Assembly: GCA_019649035.1 (NCBI GenBank)
Contig: BMAT01002476.1
Coordinates: 32,531 to 59,045, forward strand
Source: Elysia marginata
Taxonomy: Eukaryota; Mollusca; Gastropoda; Plakobranchidae
DNA length: 26,515 bases
Reading direction: 5' to 3'
The first letter of the stretch is position 1. Each line of letters begins with the position of its first letter. Positions 1-10,691 of the stretch are shown here, in pieces. The translations under genes and the position numbers were made by a program. The notes under the pieces are model-generated. The model ran no database searches. It saw only the letters and a program-made list of their open reading frames with translations, and was not told the DNA's origin.

Positions 1-33
<33 letters not shown>

Positions 34-45
34 ATAGTAGTCGTT
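1..45. repeat. GTA trinucleotide microsatellite at left edge
   Basis: About eleven uninterrupted GTA units run from the window edge, followed by imperfect units to about 60. The array is cut by the window boundary, so its true length is unknown. Confidence 0.9.
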
Positions 46-2341
46 GTAATCGTAATAATTACTAGTGATTGGAGTTGTATCAGCTTTTGAAATGATGATG
101 ATTAAATCCATCGTGGCAGAAGAAGCAGTGATTGTGGTGATTGCAGTGGTAATCATTGCAGTACAGGTAACACAAAGCAGCTATGGTGACTACCATTCTT
201 GATATGACTACTTGCTGTTCTGACATCAAATGTCTTTGACATTTCTAGAATTTGTTTGACATTATTCTATAATTCCGGGAATATGAACATACCAATTATA
301 CTACTGCATCATCTAGTCGCATTACTACATTTTGTTTGCTTTCTCTCTCTGTCTCTCTTTATTTATTTTTGATGACATCGCTTAAAATGTGCATACATTT
401 GCACGCTAAATTCCTTTAAAAAAAACAATTTAAATCTCTAATCACACACGTACGCTCTACTACAACTTAAGAGAAAACTAATTTTTTGACATCATCTCTA
501 CCCCACCAACCCCCACGAATAAAATCACCAACAATGTGAAATGAACTAATAATTAACAAAAATATCAATAACCACGAATTAAGAACAAAATAAGAACCAG
601 CGACACAGTAGTCACTCGGTAAAGTTGGGCATTCAAGGAATAGATTTGTCCTAAAAGTATATCTCATCGTGCCAATCACTATCATAGATATTATTTTATG
701 TTTCATATAGTTTGGCCGATGCAGCCGCATATTAAAATCGAAATGGCATCTTAAAAATGAAAATGAGGATCTTTCATAAGCGTTCATCGTTTGAAAACGT
801 TTTTTTAGAATTCAGGGAGGACATAGGAGATTCTGAAAAATTAGATCATCAATTATGTCCCCTTTTAAGAGGTTTGATCTTAAATCGTTAAGAGTGATGC
901 TTAAAAGAAAATAATGCTTGTATAGTTTCACAATCTTCCAAGCTCTTGCTTCAGTAAAACGTGGAGAGGCTGGTTCGTTTTATGTCCTGCGTGAGTTTCA
1001 TTCTTTAGCCACAGCGTTTTTACGAGTTCAACTTGATGTTCACTGCCTCATGGTAGCCTATACACTTTCGTCAATTCAGTAGTTGCGCAAGGCCACCCTT
1101 AACCATCGCTCTTGTGAGTACAAATTCTTAACTTTAATATTGTTCATCCATTTTTGATAATCGGGTATTACCCTCTAGAAACTAATCGTGTGAGTCGTGG
1201 TTTTTACATTGCATGCCTCCAGGTTCAATGATTAAAAAGTTAAAGAGAAAGTTGCAAGTGATGCTGGGCCGATGGCTGAACTACGAACTGGATAGACTGC
1301 ATGAGTTCATTTCTTTCAAAAATTCAACCGACGACGAATGGGCTAGAATGATCTGTAGTAGTAAGAGTATGCCAGTTCAAGATTTAAGAACTTTGCTGGA
1401 AGATACATTTTTGACACATATACATATATATGTATATATTATATATGATATGTAAGATACATGTAGCCCATGCCGTTTAAAAAACAAATCTTTCCTCAAT
1501 CAAAATAGCATAAAATCTGAAATACAGAAGAACCTATCGGGCTATCTCCGGTGCACTGTCATGCTTGCTTTTGTCATCTACGGATATCCTATTCCCTTTT
1601 GAATATATTTCTTGTAGATACGACATTTTTAATAATCCATTAGAGTACACTTACCAACTAGGCCTAACAGGCCCCAGCGAGCATCGTCTAAGCATAGGAT
1701 GGCTAGACGGTTTCATAAAGCAAATTACATTTCGCGGGGTTATCCATGTGTAGCCAAAAAATTAAGTGCATAGTAAACTCTAGTGCTAAAGAAAGGGCGG
1801 TTATGAAATATCTTTTATGCTATGTAAATGGAAGTCTGGATGTCAAACTATTAAAAAAAATACTTCAGTTTAGTTATTTATAAAAGGCATCATGAATCAC
1901 GAAAGTATGTTATGCTAGTTAACATTTCCACAGTTCTAACTGCCAGGTGGTAATGGTAGCACCAGCAACAAAAGGCTGTTATCAACAGAACCAGAACTAA
2001 GAAGCAATAAAACATTAGAGTTATGGTTGTTTTTCCATGAGCTTAATTCATTGTGTCAGGAGTATGATCACAAACTATTGGCGATTTCATAAACTATTAC
2101 TTTTTCTATCCTCACTCTTCTCTTTTCAACAAGATAGCACACCTTTTAAAAAAAATCTAAACACGTCATTTGAATCTTCGTTCCATTTGGCTGGCCGCCC
2201 CCGATATGGTTTTTTTTTTATTAACTACAAGAAAAAAAAGTTTTCAAAGGACGTGTGAATATAGGCCTACCATGGGTTTCCTAGATGTGAACTTTAGCAC
2301 GATAGAAGACTAAGACCTCCATTCTGTTCAAAAAAATGTAA
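46..2341. other. Non-coding upstream DNA, no gene recognised
   Basis: AT-rich sequence with short open frames that resemble no family I know. The only stretch with a coding-like look is 1213-1455 (+), a Lys/Leu/Asp-rich frame of about 65 residues after a pyrimidine-AG (1222-1223) that could be an acceptor. It runs into a TATA-rich tract with no convincing donor, so I do not call it an exon. A 5' UTR exon of the transporter gene could lie in this region, because the exon at 4266 is preceded by a splice acceptor, but I cannot place it. Confidence 0.5.
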
Positions 2342-2568
2342 AGCTGTGCACGGATTTTTTAACCATTTGTTCAAATTTAAAAAAAAATCCCAGAACTGAT
2401 TACCTTAAGAAAGTTTTAATAATAGAGGTTGCCATTTTGCACGAAGGACTGACTGACCTGTCAATGTTTGTCTTTACTCGGACTTTTTCTCTTTAAAAAA
2501 AAAATCCATTCACCCTTTTACGTTTAACAGCCCTCTATCTCTTACACATAATCTAACACAATAGATTT
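2342..2568. repeat. Diverged interspersed repeat, copy 1 (unknown family)
   Basis: This segment and 3342-3611 share a series of landmarks in the same order: an ATTTTTTA block, TTGTTCAA, CAGAACTGA or TAGAACTGA, AAGTTTT, GAGGTTGCC, GCACGAAGGA, TGTTTGTCTT, an A-run, AACAGCCCTCT and CACAATAGAT. Spacing differs by small indels. No coding potential or terminal repeats are evident, so the class is unknown. Confidence 0.75.
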
Positions 2569-2597
2569 TGCCGACGCTCTCACTTATGATTTCTTAG

Positions 2598-2925
2598 CTT
2601 AGAGAGGTTGGTCGGTTGTTTGAATTTTAACGTCTCTTTGAAACTTCAAGGTTACATCAGAGACGGCTTTTGGGACAATTGAAAGCGTGCTGCCACACTG
2701 TGATGTAAGGAGCGATTGCATACACCACACCCATTCACATTATCCTGACACTGGGCCGACCAGACTTAGCACTATATCCATAATGCCAGACACTAGGCGG
2801 ATCAGCTGCTAATACCAATTGTAAAGTCCTTGGTTTGACACGGCCGGGGATCGAACCCACACCTCCCGATCTCTGAGCGAGTGTCTTACCGCTAGACGAT
2901 AGAGCCGGTCATTATCTTAGAGAGG
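2598..2925 (-). mobile_element. tRNA-derived SINE (copy A), minus orientation, with target duplication
   Basis: Reading the minus strand, a tRNA-like head starts near 2912 with a D-arm/A-box-like segment (CGTCTAGCGGTAAGAC) and a good B box (GGTTCGATCC, + positions 2848-2857). A non-tRNA body follows with a block reading GTGTCAGGATAATGTGA and later TGGCAGCAC, then an AT-rich tail. The direct repeat CTTAGAGAGG flanks the body at 2598-2607 and 2916-2925, as expected for a target-site duplication. The body is about 308 bases. The central block resembles the conserved Nin-type domain known from metazoan SINEs, but that assignment is from memory. A SINE, like a tRNA gene, is transcribed by RNA polymerase III from its internal A and B boxes, and it needs a partner LINE to move. 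Confidence 0.85.
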
Positions 2926-3341
2926 AGCGCGTTAGAAGTACAAGTTGTGCATAGAGAACACCCTTGTTACTTATAGAAAAGAAGTTGAGAATCAAACTTA
3001 ATACTAGATTTATTACGTTAAAGAAACAACTTTTTGTAGCTAGATAAAAAATAGCGTCCTTTTAAACTAAAGGAGACGACGTTTTTTTTATTGATGTTCG
3101 CAACGTTATACGATTTATGCTGCATATTTTATTTTGTTATGCATATGTAAGATGTAAACAGGAAGGAGCCCCCTCCCTAATAAACATGCAAATATAGCGA
3201 TACACACAAACAGATATCGCGACAGAATAAACAAACAATAACGGTTAATGTATGCACTCAAAGTGCATCAAACAAACCATGCTAAGTGATCATGGCGCAG
3301 GGGGTAACAGTGTCGCACGTTTGCTGCCACGCTCGTATTGA
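2926..3341. other. Non-coding spacer between SINE copy A and repeat copy 2
   Basis: AT-rich sequence with nothing recognisable beyond homopolymer runs. Confidence 0.5.
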
Positions 3342-3611
3342 GGCTTGTATAGATTTTTTAGCCATTATTTTGTTCAACTTTAAAAAAAATTGTCATAGAA
3401 CTGACTACCCCCCCAAAAAAAGTTTTCATATGAGAGGTTGCCGTTGTGCACGAAGGAAGGACGATCATGTCACTGTTTGTCTTGGTCGAAATTTTCTCTC
3501 TTTTTAAAAAAAAAAAACCACCTTCCCTTTTAGGTTTCCAGCGCCTTTTTTTTCTTGTTATACCAGTGTAACAGCCCTCTTTTCCTGGCACGTAATATAG
3601 CACAATAGATT
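3342..3611. repeat. Diverged interspersed repeat, copy 2 (unknown family)
   Basis: Partner of the segment at 2342-2568, in the same orientation and about 1 kb away. Shared landmarks include TTGTTCAA, AGAACTGA, GAGGTTGCC, GCACGAAGGA, TGTTTGTCTT, AACAGCCCTCT and CACAATAGAT. This copy is longer by several A and T runs and a short insertion before the AACAGCCCTCT block. Confidence 0.75.
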
Positions 3612-4265
3612 TAAAAGGCTCGTTCTTTTCGATAATTAAATGTTTTTGTCATGTTTTTCTTCTGTAATTAAAGAAAGGGAAGCGAACGTTGTAAAAACAC
3701 TGACAAACATTGCCGACCGTGCTCCCCTCTCATACTCGTATTAATGAGAAGAAAGAAGTTTTTATTTTTTAACAGTGACGCTTCATGACCAATACTTCGC
3801 TGTGTGTAAAGAATTAAGAAGATTCTAGTCGAAGTTCTTACAGATTGCAGCTTGAAATTCAGTTTGGGATAAGAGTCTCGAAACGTCACCGCATCATTTT
3901 TGCTGAATGGGGTATATTATTATTGTTATATAATAATTGCCCTCGGTGAAAACTAGGTCAAACTTGAATATCAGGGAATGCTTAGAAATCCATTAGCAGT
4001 CTGTTGTGATAGGTTTGCCTATAAACTGACCGCGTATTTATTTTGTTCACCTTCAGACATGATAGAGACCTTAAGCACACGCACAGTGTCTCACTACGCG
4101 TACGTGAAAATCGGGAAAGCAGATTGAGGAAACTATAAAAATAATGAAACCAGTTTCTAAAAATAGACGCCACAGACGTTCGCGTCATACTCACGTGTTG
4201 CTGCTTAAAGTCTGTAATATCTTTGATATACCACTAAAATTTTTTGTGTTATCCTTTTTCTCCAG
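3612..4265. other. Intron or upstream DNA ending in a splice acceptor
   Basis: No gene is seen here. The last bases, TTTTTCTCCAG ending at 4265, make a good 3' splice site (pyrimidine tract then CAG). This implies a 5' UTR exon further upstream, position unknown. Confidence 0.5.
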
Positions 4266-4365
4266 GCCAACCAATTCAGCGGGCAACAGGAGTGAAGAAG
4301 GTCCAAGCTAATCAACTGACTACCTCGCAATCAGTAGCAAGTTAGAGCCCGAGTCCACCCTGACT

Positions 4366-4453
4366 ATGTCTCATAACGGAAGCGAACCCCCTGACGCTCA
4401 CCAGGACGGCAACAGCGAATCCAACGGGGCTCCACCACACCCAAACAAAAAAC
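4366..4453 (+). CDS. SLC4-family bicarbonate transporter, alternative first coding exon A
   Basis: The exon probably spans 4266-4453: acceptor TTTTTCTCCAG ends at 4265 and donor C|GTGAGT starts at 4454. ATG 4366 is the likely start, because an in-frame TAA lies at 4309-4311 and no ATG falls between. It encodes 29 residues (MSHNGSEPPD...PPHPNKK), a hydrophilic Asn/Pro/His-rich tail without a signal peptide, which fits the cytosolic N-terminus of SLC4 proteins. It ends in phase 1, matching the acceptors at 10235 and 16726. The link to the transporter is inferred from strand, order and phase, since this tail is not itself conserved. SLC4 proteins differ mainly in such N-termini, usually through alternative promoters. 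Confidence 0.65.
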
Positions 4454-4710
4454 GTGAGTGAATCATCCAGAGACGTCTGGTGGCCACGAGTTGTTCACTA
4501 AATCAATTTTTGTACCGTGCTTGAGGTGCTGTCACGATAAGGTTTATACTTACGTTGCGTAATCTACATAGGAAGGTTTTCAGTTATTTAAAGTAAAACA
4601 CAAAGCATGCATTTCACTAATGACAGGTCTCCTACCTTCATTGATTGATTTTCAAACCCTCTAAATCTAGTACTTTTTGTATGAGTTTCGTCATTATCTG
4701 AAAGAACTTC

Positions 4711-4760
<50 letters not shown>

Positions 4761-4860
4761 TACAGACTAAAGTCAAGTAGAGAGATCGATTTGGTATCAA
4801 TAAAACCAATAGAGAAATATCTGGCGGACAGATAGACGCGACGGGTGAATAGAGAGACAA

Positions 4861-4934
<74 letters not shown>

Positions 4935-6597
4935 GCAGGGGGGGGGGGGGAGACTTGGTAACAGTCTCCTTCTCTCACTCGAGTGTCGTCAGATCTCTAC
5001 CCTGTTATTATCTTTTCCCTCAACAACCTTATCTGCACAGTCGATTTCCATCTACATAAAGTTACTTTCTATTGTCATAATTTTATTCTAGTTTTAACCT
5101 CAGCCTCCTGCCTTTTCTTCTTTTATATTACAATATTATCGCCATCTCCACTCATCCATATTATTTTCTTTTCATTAGTCCCAGTCTCATCCCCATTGTA
5201 GCTATCTTTGTTACACAAATCACCATCATTAACATCGTTATTATACTCAAAATTATTATATTTTTATCATCATTTATATCGCATGTATGAGAAGCCCCAG
5301 CAGCAGCAACAAAAACAAAACTAAAAAGAAATGACTCACAAATTAATATAATAAAAAAAAACCACCATAATAATAGCAACTTTATTATTAAAAATAATTG
5401 ATGTAGGAGAATGACGTGGCTGATAGACCTAGTTTTGATGAGACACTAGCTGAAGTGTCCTCGACTGGACTCATGTTGTTTTAAAGGTCATGACTAGCCA
5501 CGGGTAGTGAGAACTATCAAGTTCTTCAACACTTTGTGACCCACTAGGTAGCACAAACACAAAGCCAAAATCTGGAATCTAGGAGCGCACAACGTCTCTA
5601 GATTACAACGTCTTTAGATGCGCATCACGTCACCTATGCCTGAACAAAGCAGGCTGACGCACTGTTTGGAGCTTAACAAATAGGTCTAACCGTGTTATTA
5701 AAAAGCTTTATCTCTTTGTAATCAACAGTTATCTATGCTGTAAGATAACTCCAAATTTAAGCTGACTCAATAAAGAAAACCAAAACTGTATTTAAAAGAC
5801 TTGTTCTATTCGAACATAAATTATTAAAAAATCTCTTTAAGAGGAAAATATTAACTTATCTCTCAGAAAAAAAATTCGCGAATAATATTGTGTTTTAGGC
5901 AAAGTAAACATGATGCTGTGTTTTATAACCTTCAAAGTTTGTCGCTTTCTTTCAGCACTAGATCTATCTTTAATCGATTAAAATGAGTGTTGCTTGCACA
6001 ATTAAAGTAACATCTTTTTTTGTTGTCTGTGGTCTCCAAGAATGTTCATCGATAATCTGTTGGTTTGATAAAAACCAATTTCTTTTAACATTCGCTGAGA
6101 TTAAGCGGAAAGACATCTTGCAACAATCAATAAATAATGCGAAGAATCTTCGGAGTGAAATTTTAAATTGAAAAATCACCCCCCTTTGTTCCAACACCTA
6201 AACTTCCTACGCGCGCTCGCTAAGTTGTATTTACAAGATAACGAGCTTTAGAAAATGTCATCTACTCTTTAATCTTCTGAGAGAGCAGCAAGCCTTAGCC
6301 CCAGGACGAGAGCTAAATACTGCTCAAAACAAGTCTATTTTCAGGTATTCCGGCTTGAGTTTCTGGGGCAGTGCTCTGGTGATAGCCAAGTAGAGCATTT
6401 CTCTCAGATTATTGATATTCTAAACAGGTGAGAGAGTTAGAAAGTACCTTGTATCAGGAGAGGACCCATTTTAATACCGCACAACTTAAAATCATTACCT
6501 TTAAAGTTTAAGCCCTACTTTCGCATTTAGACCAGTTGTGTTACTTGACAAGAAAAAGAATAAACAGCGCAAAAGTGAGAGAAACTTCATCCTCACC
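4454..6597. other. Intron/spacer between the two first exons
   Basis: Holds two GA-rich microsatellite blocks and a poly-G run (4711-4950), listed separately. The remainder is AT-rich with no supported exon. Short frames such as 5983-6171 (+) lack splice context and resemble nothing known. Confidence 0.5.
4711..4950. repeat. Compound GA microsatellite ending in a 13-base G run
   Basis: Nearly pure GA from 4712 to about 4760, unique sequence to about 4857, imperfect GA from 4858 to 4932, then GCGGCA and 13 consecutive G at 4938-4950. Open frames here (Ser/Leu repeats on the minus strand) are products of the repeat and not genes. Confidence 0.95.
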
Positions 6598-6912
6598 TAT
6601 ATTAAAAAAAGATCCGTGCATACCAAGTTAAATGTAGTGATTGTGTTGTGTAATCTAGTGACTGTTTCTGTTTTCTGATCAAGAATTAGCTAGCCATATT
6701 AATTAATTGCCTCTGTGCCTTAGAGACACTCAGATCTAGCCAGCACAGTTTACACAGCTTGCTCAGTGAACGCATTAGACCTAATCTAATAAAGGTCTTG
6801 CAGAAATACAAGTTTTTGTTTGCAAGAACGTGCTATACACATTCCTTATGTTGTGAGCTACAGCTAGCTAGCATTCGCAGTTAACCAAAATTGGGAAATC
6901 TTTAAGTTGACA
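6598..6912 (+). promoter_or_regulatory. Possible promoter and 5' UTR of first exon B
   Basis: A TATA-like string (TATATTAAA) begins at 6598, about 315 bases before the second candidate ATG, and no strong acceptor is seen between them. An alternative promoter here would explain the second first exon. This is weak evidence, since AT-rich strings are common throughout the window. Confidence 0.25.
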
Positions 6913-6937
6913 ATGAGCACTACAAAAAAGCTGGACG
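6913..6937 (+). CDS. SLC4-family bicarbonate transporter, alternative first coding exon B
   Basis: ATG 6913 opens eight codons (MSTTKKLD) followed by a strong donor, G|GTAAGT, at 6938. An in-frame TAG at 6865-6867 supports this ATG as the first. The exon ends in phase 1, as first exon A does, so either can join the exon at 10235 or directly the exon at 16726 without breaking the frame. The short Ser/Thr/Lys N-terminus is compatible with a cytosolic transporter tail. The exon is too short to identify by similarity, so the call rests on the ATG, the upstream stop, the donor, the phase and the position. It could instead be chance. Confidence 0.5.
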
Positions 6938-7460
6938 GTAAGTCTTTTATACTTTGTTCTTTTCGTGTATCGCTATAACTTAATCATGTTTCATCTCGGT
7001 TTATATATTTTAATTTGACACTTTTAACCTCAACGTGCATTGCATACTGATTGAAAGCGTGAGGAATGGAGAGAAGAAAGGAAAATTTGTTTGACCATTT
7101 AACCGAATGAAGTATTTGTGGCAGATTTTTTGCATATCTCATAATTTGCAGACTTTATCTTCAAAGTCAGTTCCTCAAAATTTCAACTTTAGTTGGAATC
7201 GCACTAGGAAGGTAAAATTCCCACATTCAAATTTATAAACAGGCAGACAAACTTTGATTAACAAGCATTGATAAATATAACATTTAATGTGATGTTAAAT
7301 CTAGTGATTAAGAGAGATAGGTACAGGTAAGTAGATAGATAGATAACTTCACAACACCGGAAGAAAGCAGCTAGCCACCATAACAACGTTAACTGCAGAT
7401 AGCATCAAGATCAAAATTAATTTGTTATAAGTTATGTACTTCAAATTAATCATTATCAAT

Positions 7461-7675
7461 AGAAATAGATAGACAGATAAATAGATATATAGATAGATAG
7501 ATAGATGGAAAGATAGATAGATAGATAGATGGAAAGATAGATAAATAGATAGATGGAAAGATAGATAATAGATGGAAAGATAGATAAATAGATAGATGGA
7601 AAGATAGATAAATAGGTAGATGGAAAGATAGATAAATAGATAGATGGATAAAATAGACAGATAGATACTCAGACA
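7461..7675. repeat. GATA-type array with a 24-base higher-order unit
   Basis: A tetranucleotide array based on GATA with ATGG, AAAG and ATAA variants. From about 7520 the variants recur in order, giving a unit of about 24 bases built around GATGGAAAGATAGATAAATA, in roughly five imperfect copies. Confidence 0.9.
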
Positions 7676-7915
7676 TATTCACGGTATCATAAACAAAAAG
7701 AAAACCGCCAGATATGCAAACGTCTAAATATTAATTGTTTCAAAACATTTTCTTTGCCTTCCGGGCGGCTGTTTATTGAACATGTGCCGTGTTGACTGAT
7801 CAATGAGCGTCTCCTTGCTAAGCATTTAACACTTTTATAACCAGTGCATGGAGTGGAGAGAGACGATTGATAGATGACATAACGCAAACTGTAGAAAGTA
7901 TTTAATGATGTACGT

Positions 7916-8010
7916 GAGAAAGATAGATAGATTGTGGGAAATAAGTAACGATAGGTAGATAGAATGTACTGTACATAAGCAGATAGATAAGTACATAGAT
8001 AGACAAGAAG
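7916..8010. repeat. Scattered imperfect GATA units
   Basis: Several short GATAGATA or AGATAGAT groups with interruptions, probably a decayed extension of the array at 7461-7675. Confidence 0.6.
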
Positions 8011-9651
8011 GTAGCTTGCTACTTGGCCAGATAAATAGGCTGGTATAAAGACCTCGAGTGCTGCAATTTATTTAAGAAAAGGTAATTTTTCTTACCTCCC
8101 AAAATTGGATAAGTTCATGCAACTATTGCAATTTGATGAGAAGATATTAGATCTTTTATTGACTCAAAATATAGAAATCAACGGATTAAATCAACTTGTG
8201 AAAGGAGTTTTTCAGACTTGTCGTTGCGCAAAATATAGAGAGGAAAAGTACTTTGAGATAAGAGGGAAGAGAGAAAGGAAGGGAGAGAGAGAGAAATTGG
8301 GACATATAAAAAGAAAAAAGGAAGAGGAGAAGAGAAAGGAAGAGAAAGATAGAATGGTAATTCTTTTCAAAGAAAACATTATGAACAGCAGCCGAAAAGT
8401 TAACTTCATCGATCGGATGCCAACATGAACATTAAACACATCGTGAAGCAGCAACACAATGCTGCTAGTTTGTTTACCTTCTTGTGTTACTTTCATCAGG
8501 GAAAAAACTAACTTGCCCAACAATAGGGCATCTCTCTTCCTGCATGCGCCATAGAGTGTAACAGTTCTCCAGATAAACTCAACACGCAAATTGCTTAGGA
8601 CTGAAGCTTGTTTTTCCACCAGTATTCCTATCATGCTTTAAATTGTTATGAAAGACCTTTGGGCTTTTTTGACCCGAGGGTAGACAGGCACATTGCAGGG
8701 GGTCAAAGAAACTGTATACAAGCATTAAGTCATTGACTGCAAACAAAGAGAACAAGAGATAACAAAGAGATTATCACAACCGGAAATATTAGCTAAAAAG
8801 AAAGAAAAAAAGGAGTAGGAGCTCAGCTGCTCTAGTCTCAGACTTGGAGATGTTGAGAGTTTTTGCTCAAACCGATATGATGGTCCAGCTGGGCGCGCTA
8901 TCTGTTCTCAAAATTAACACACAAAAAAAAAAGCCCACTTATTTGTAAAATTATCAAGATCCTTGTTTCGACCCCTGTGTGCCTGGCTTATCAACTTCTT
9001 CAGCTCGTTTTGTTGCAGAGCTGAAATTTCTTTCAATTGTCTTATCAAAGGAATGTCTCAACTGGATAAGATGAAATAACATCAATTTTGCACTCAAATT
9101 GCAATAATCGTTAGATTCTACAGAGTTAAAAGAATTTGTTTTTCATATCTTGCCACACGATGCCGCTGTTACTTTAATTATCATATTCTTCATAATGATC
9201 ACTACTACGAGTATACTCTTCCTTCGCATTCCTTATTTCACCGTTATGTACATTATTGCCACTATAATACCCTCATCATCGTTTTTCTTATCATCATCAT
9301 TGTCGCTATCATTATTATACCCAGAAGAGGCAAAACTGTTTTCCTCAATACTGCAGCTATTTCAGAATAACAAGGAATAATCTAAAAGGTTGAAAAACAT
9401 TTCTTCTTTTAGATGTACTGAGATTGGCATAAATCTCCCTTGCACTATTATACCAAAGTCTTATCGCGATTTATGCAGTTATAAATAAAGTTCTGCTAAT
9501 AATTTTGGCACCTCACACGAACGGTGTCTCAAGCCTACGTTTTTCCTTGGTGATCAATCTACACTTTTTTGTAATGACGTCGTCAATCTATTTTCTCTCG
9601 CTAAAACAACACCCATCATCTCCGTTAGGTCACCAATCTTCCATTTTCGTT

Positions 9652-9714
9652 ATTAGGTTTAGTGGTAGACACTGGGCTCTCAGGCCGAGATATCCCGGGT
9701 TAGAACCCCTAGTT
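9652..9714 (+). repeat. tRNA-like segment, possible old SINE head
   Basis: TTTAGTGGTAGACACTGGGC resembles a tRNA D-arm/A box, and CGGGTTAGAACCCC resembles a T-arm/B box with one mismatch in the core, at tRNA-like spacing. I see no clear body domain or flanking duplication, so this may be a decayed tRNA-derived repeat or chance. It is not a functional tRNA gene: no acceptor-stem pairing is evident. Confidence 0.35.
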
Positions 9715-10234
9715 CTGCAGGTTGGCGTTTAGACCTTCAGATCGTAGACTTCTGCACATTATTTCTTCGCCACACTCAGGCAATATATATATCCACAGCT
9801 ATGGGCATCGAAAGACATTGTCAGTGCGCTTAGAGTATTGCACTTTAATTGATGCTCCTCTATGAGTTCAGAATGTAATAATATACTTGGCAATGGCCCA
9901 ACGGGGGATCCATTTCAAGTGCTTAGAACATTAGTTGGTTGGCCGCGAGACAAAATCTTTATCTTATGGTTCGGAGATCTAACCATACAGGCTTCCTCTC
10001 AAGTTATCAATTTCCCCTCTTCAAGATAACCTATTTTTTTACATGTTACATGCAAATCAAACCTGGCCTAGCAAATTGCCTTCATATTCTTCTTTCTTTG
10101 CATGAATATTACAATTTTTATTGATGAAAAAAACCAGGCCATTGGCAAACAACTTCTTGCTCTCAAAATTTTTATTAAACTTCAATCAAAATTGCCACAT
10201 TTGTACTGATTGCCCTTATTGTCATCTGTTTCAG

Positions 10235-10327
10235 TGATGAAGAAGAGTTCTTCCATGTATCTGAATGTAAGAATGCCTTACAGACCAGCACGCCCCATGG
10301 TACCTGGGGAGGAAGAAACTGACAATG
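10235..10327 (+). CDS. SLC4-family transporter, symmetric 93-base exon
   Basis: Acceptor CTGTTTCAG ends at 10234 and donor G|GTGAGT starts at 10328. The reading frame enters in phase 1 and leaves in phase 1, so 31 residues are added or omitted without a frame change. It encodes MKKSSSMYLNVRMPYRPARP and then an acidic end (EEETDN). The MYLNVRMPYR segment sits where vertebrate electroneutral Na/HCO3 transporters have their conserved VYIGVHVP-type motif near the N-terminus; I see this as a likely but divergent match. As a phase-1 symmetric exon with an internal ATG it could be a cassette exon or, if transcription began locally, a start. RNA evidence would settle its use. Confidence 0.7.
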
Positions 10328-10691
10328 GTGAGTAAATGTTAGAGAAATAATTCTCATTAAACGCATTAGGAGCTTCGGGCTTTTCTCAGAAAATTTCAGC
10401 CAAGTCAACAAAAAAGAATTTAATTTTTAGTGTGTCGTCTGAGTCTCAACACACAATTGTTCTGCTATTGTTTGTCGACTATTGTGTACTTTATAGTCTA
10501 CGATTAAGATACAATTGCTTACTTAGAATCAATAGGGCCCTTTCAAGATGAAATTTTAGGAAGCGTTTATATCGTTTGGCTAGTCAAATTTGGTTTGACC
10601 AGGGTAATACAAAAGAAAATTCAATTTTACTTTAGCCATACACATTTGAAAGTTTCAATGCGCGTGTAGAAATTTTCATATTTAAATTAAT

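Larger units (their letters stand above)
6938..10234 (+). other. Intron between first exon B and exon 10235
   Basis: Donor GTAAGT at 6938, acceptor CTGTTTCAG ending at 10234. It contains GATA-type arrays and a weak tRNA-like segment, listed separately. The open frame 8105-8428 (+) is Lys/Glu/Arg-rich over a purine tract and has no splice or homology support. Otherwise AT-rich and featureless. Confidence 0.6.

Noticed and set aside
8105..8428. Possible 107-residue Lys/Glu-rich gene
   Set aside because: Composition follows a purine-rich tract, there is no recognisable domain, and no splice signals or neighbours support it.
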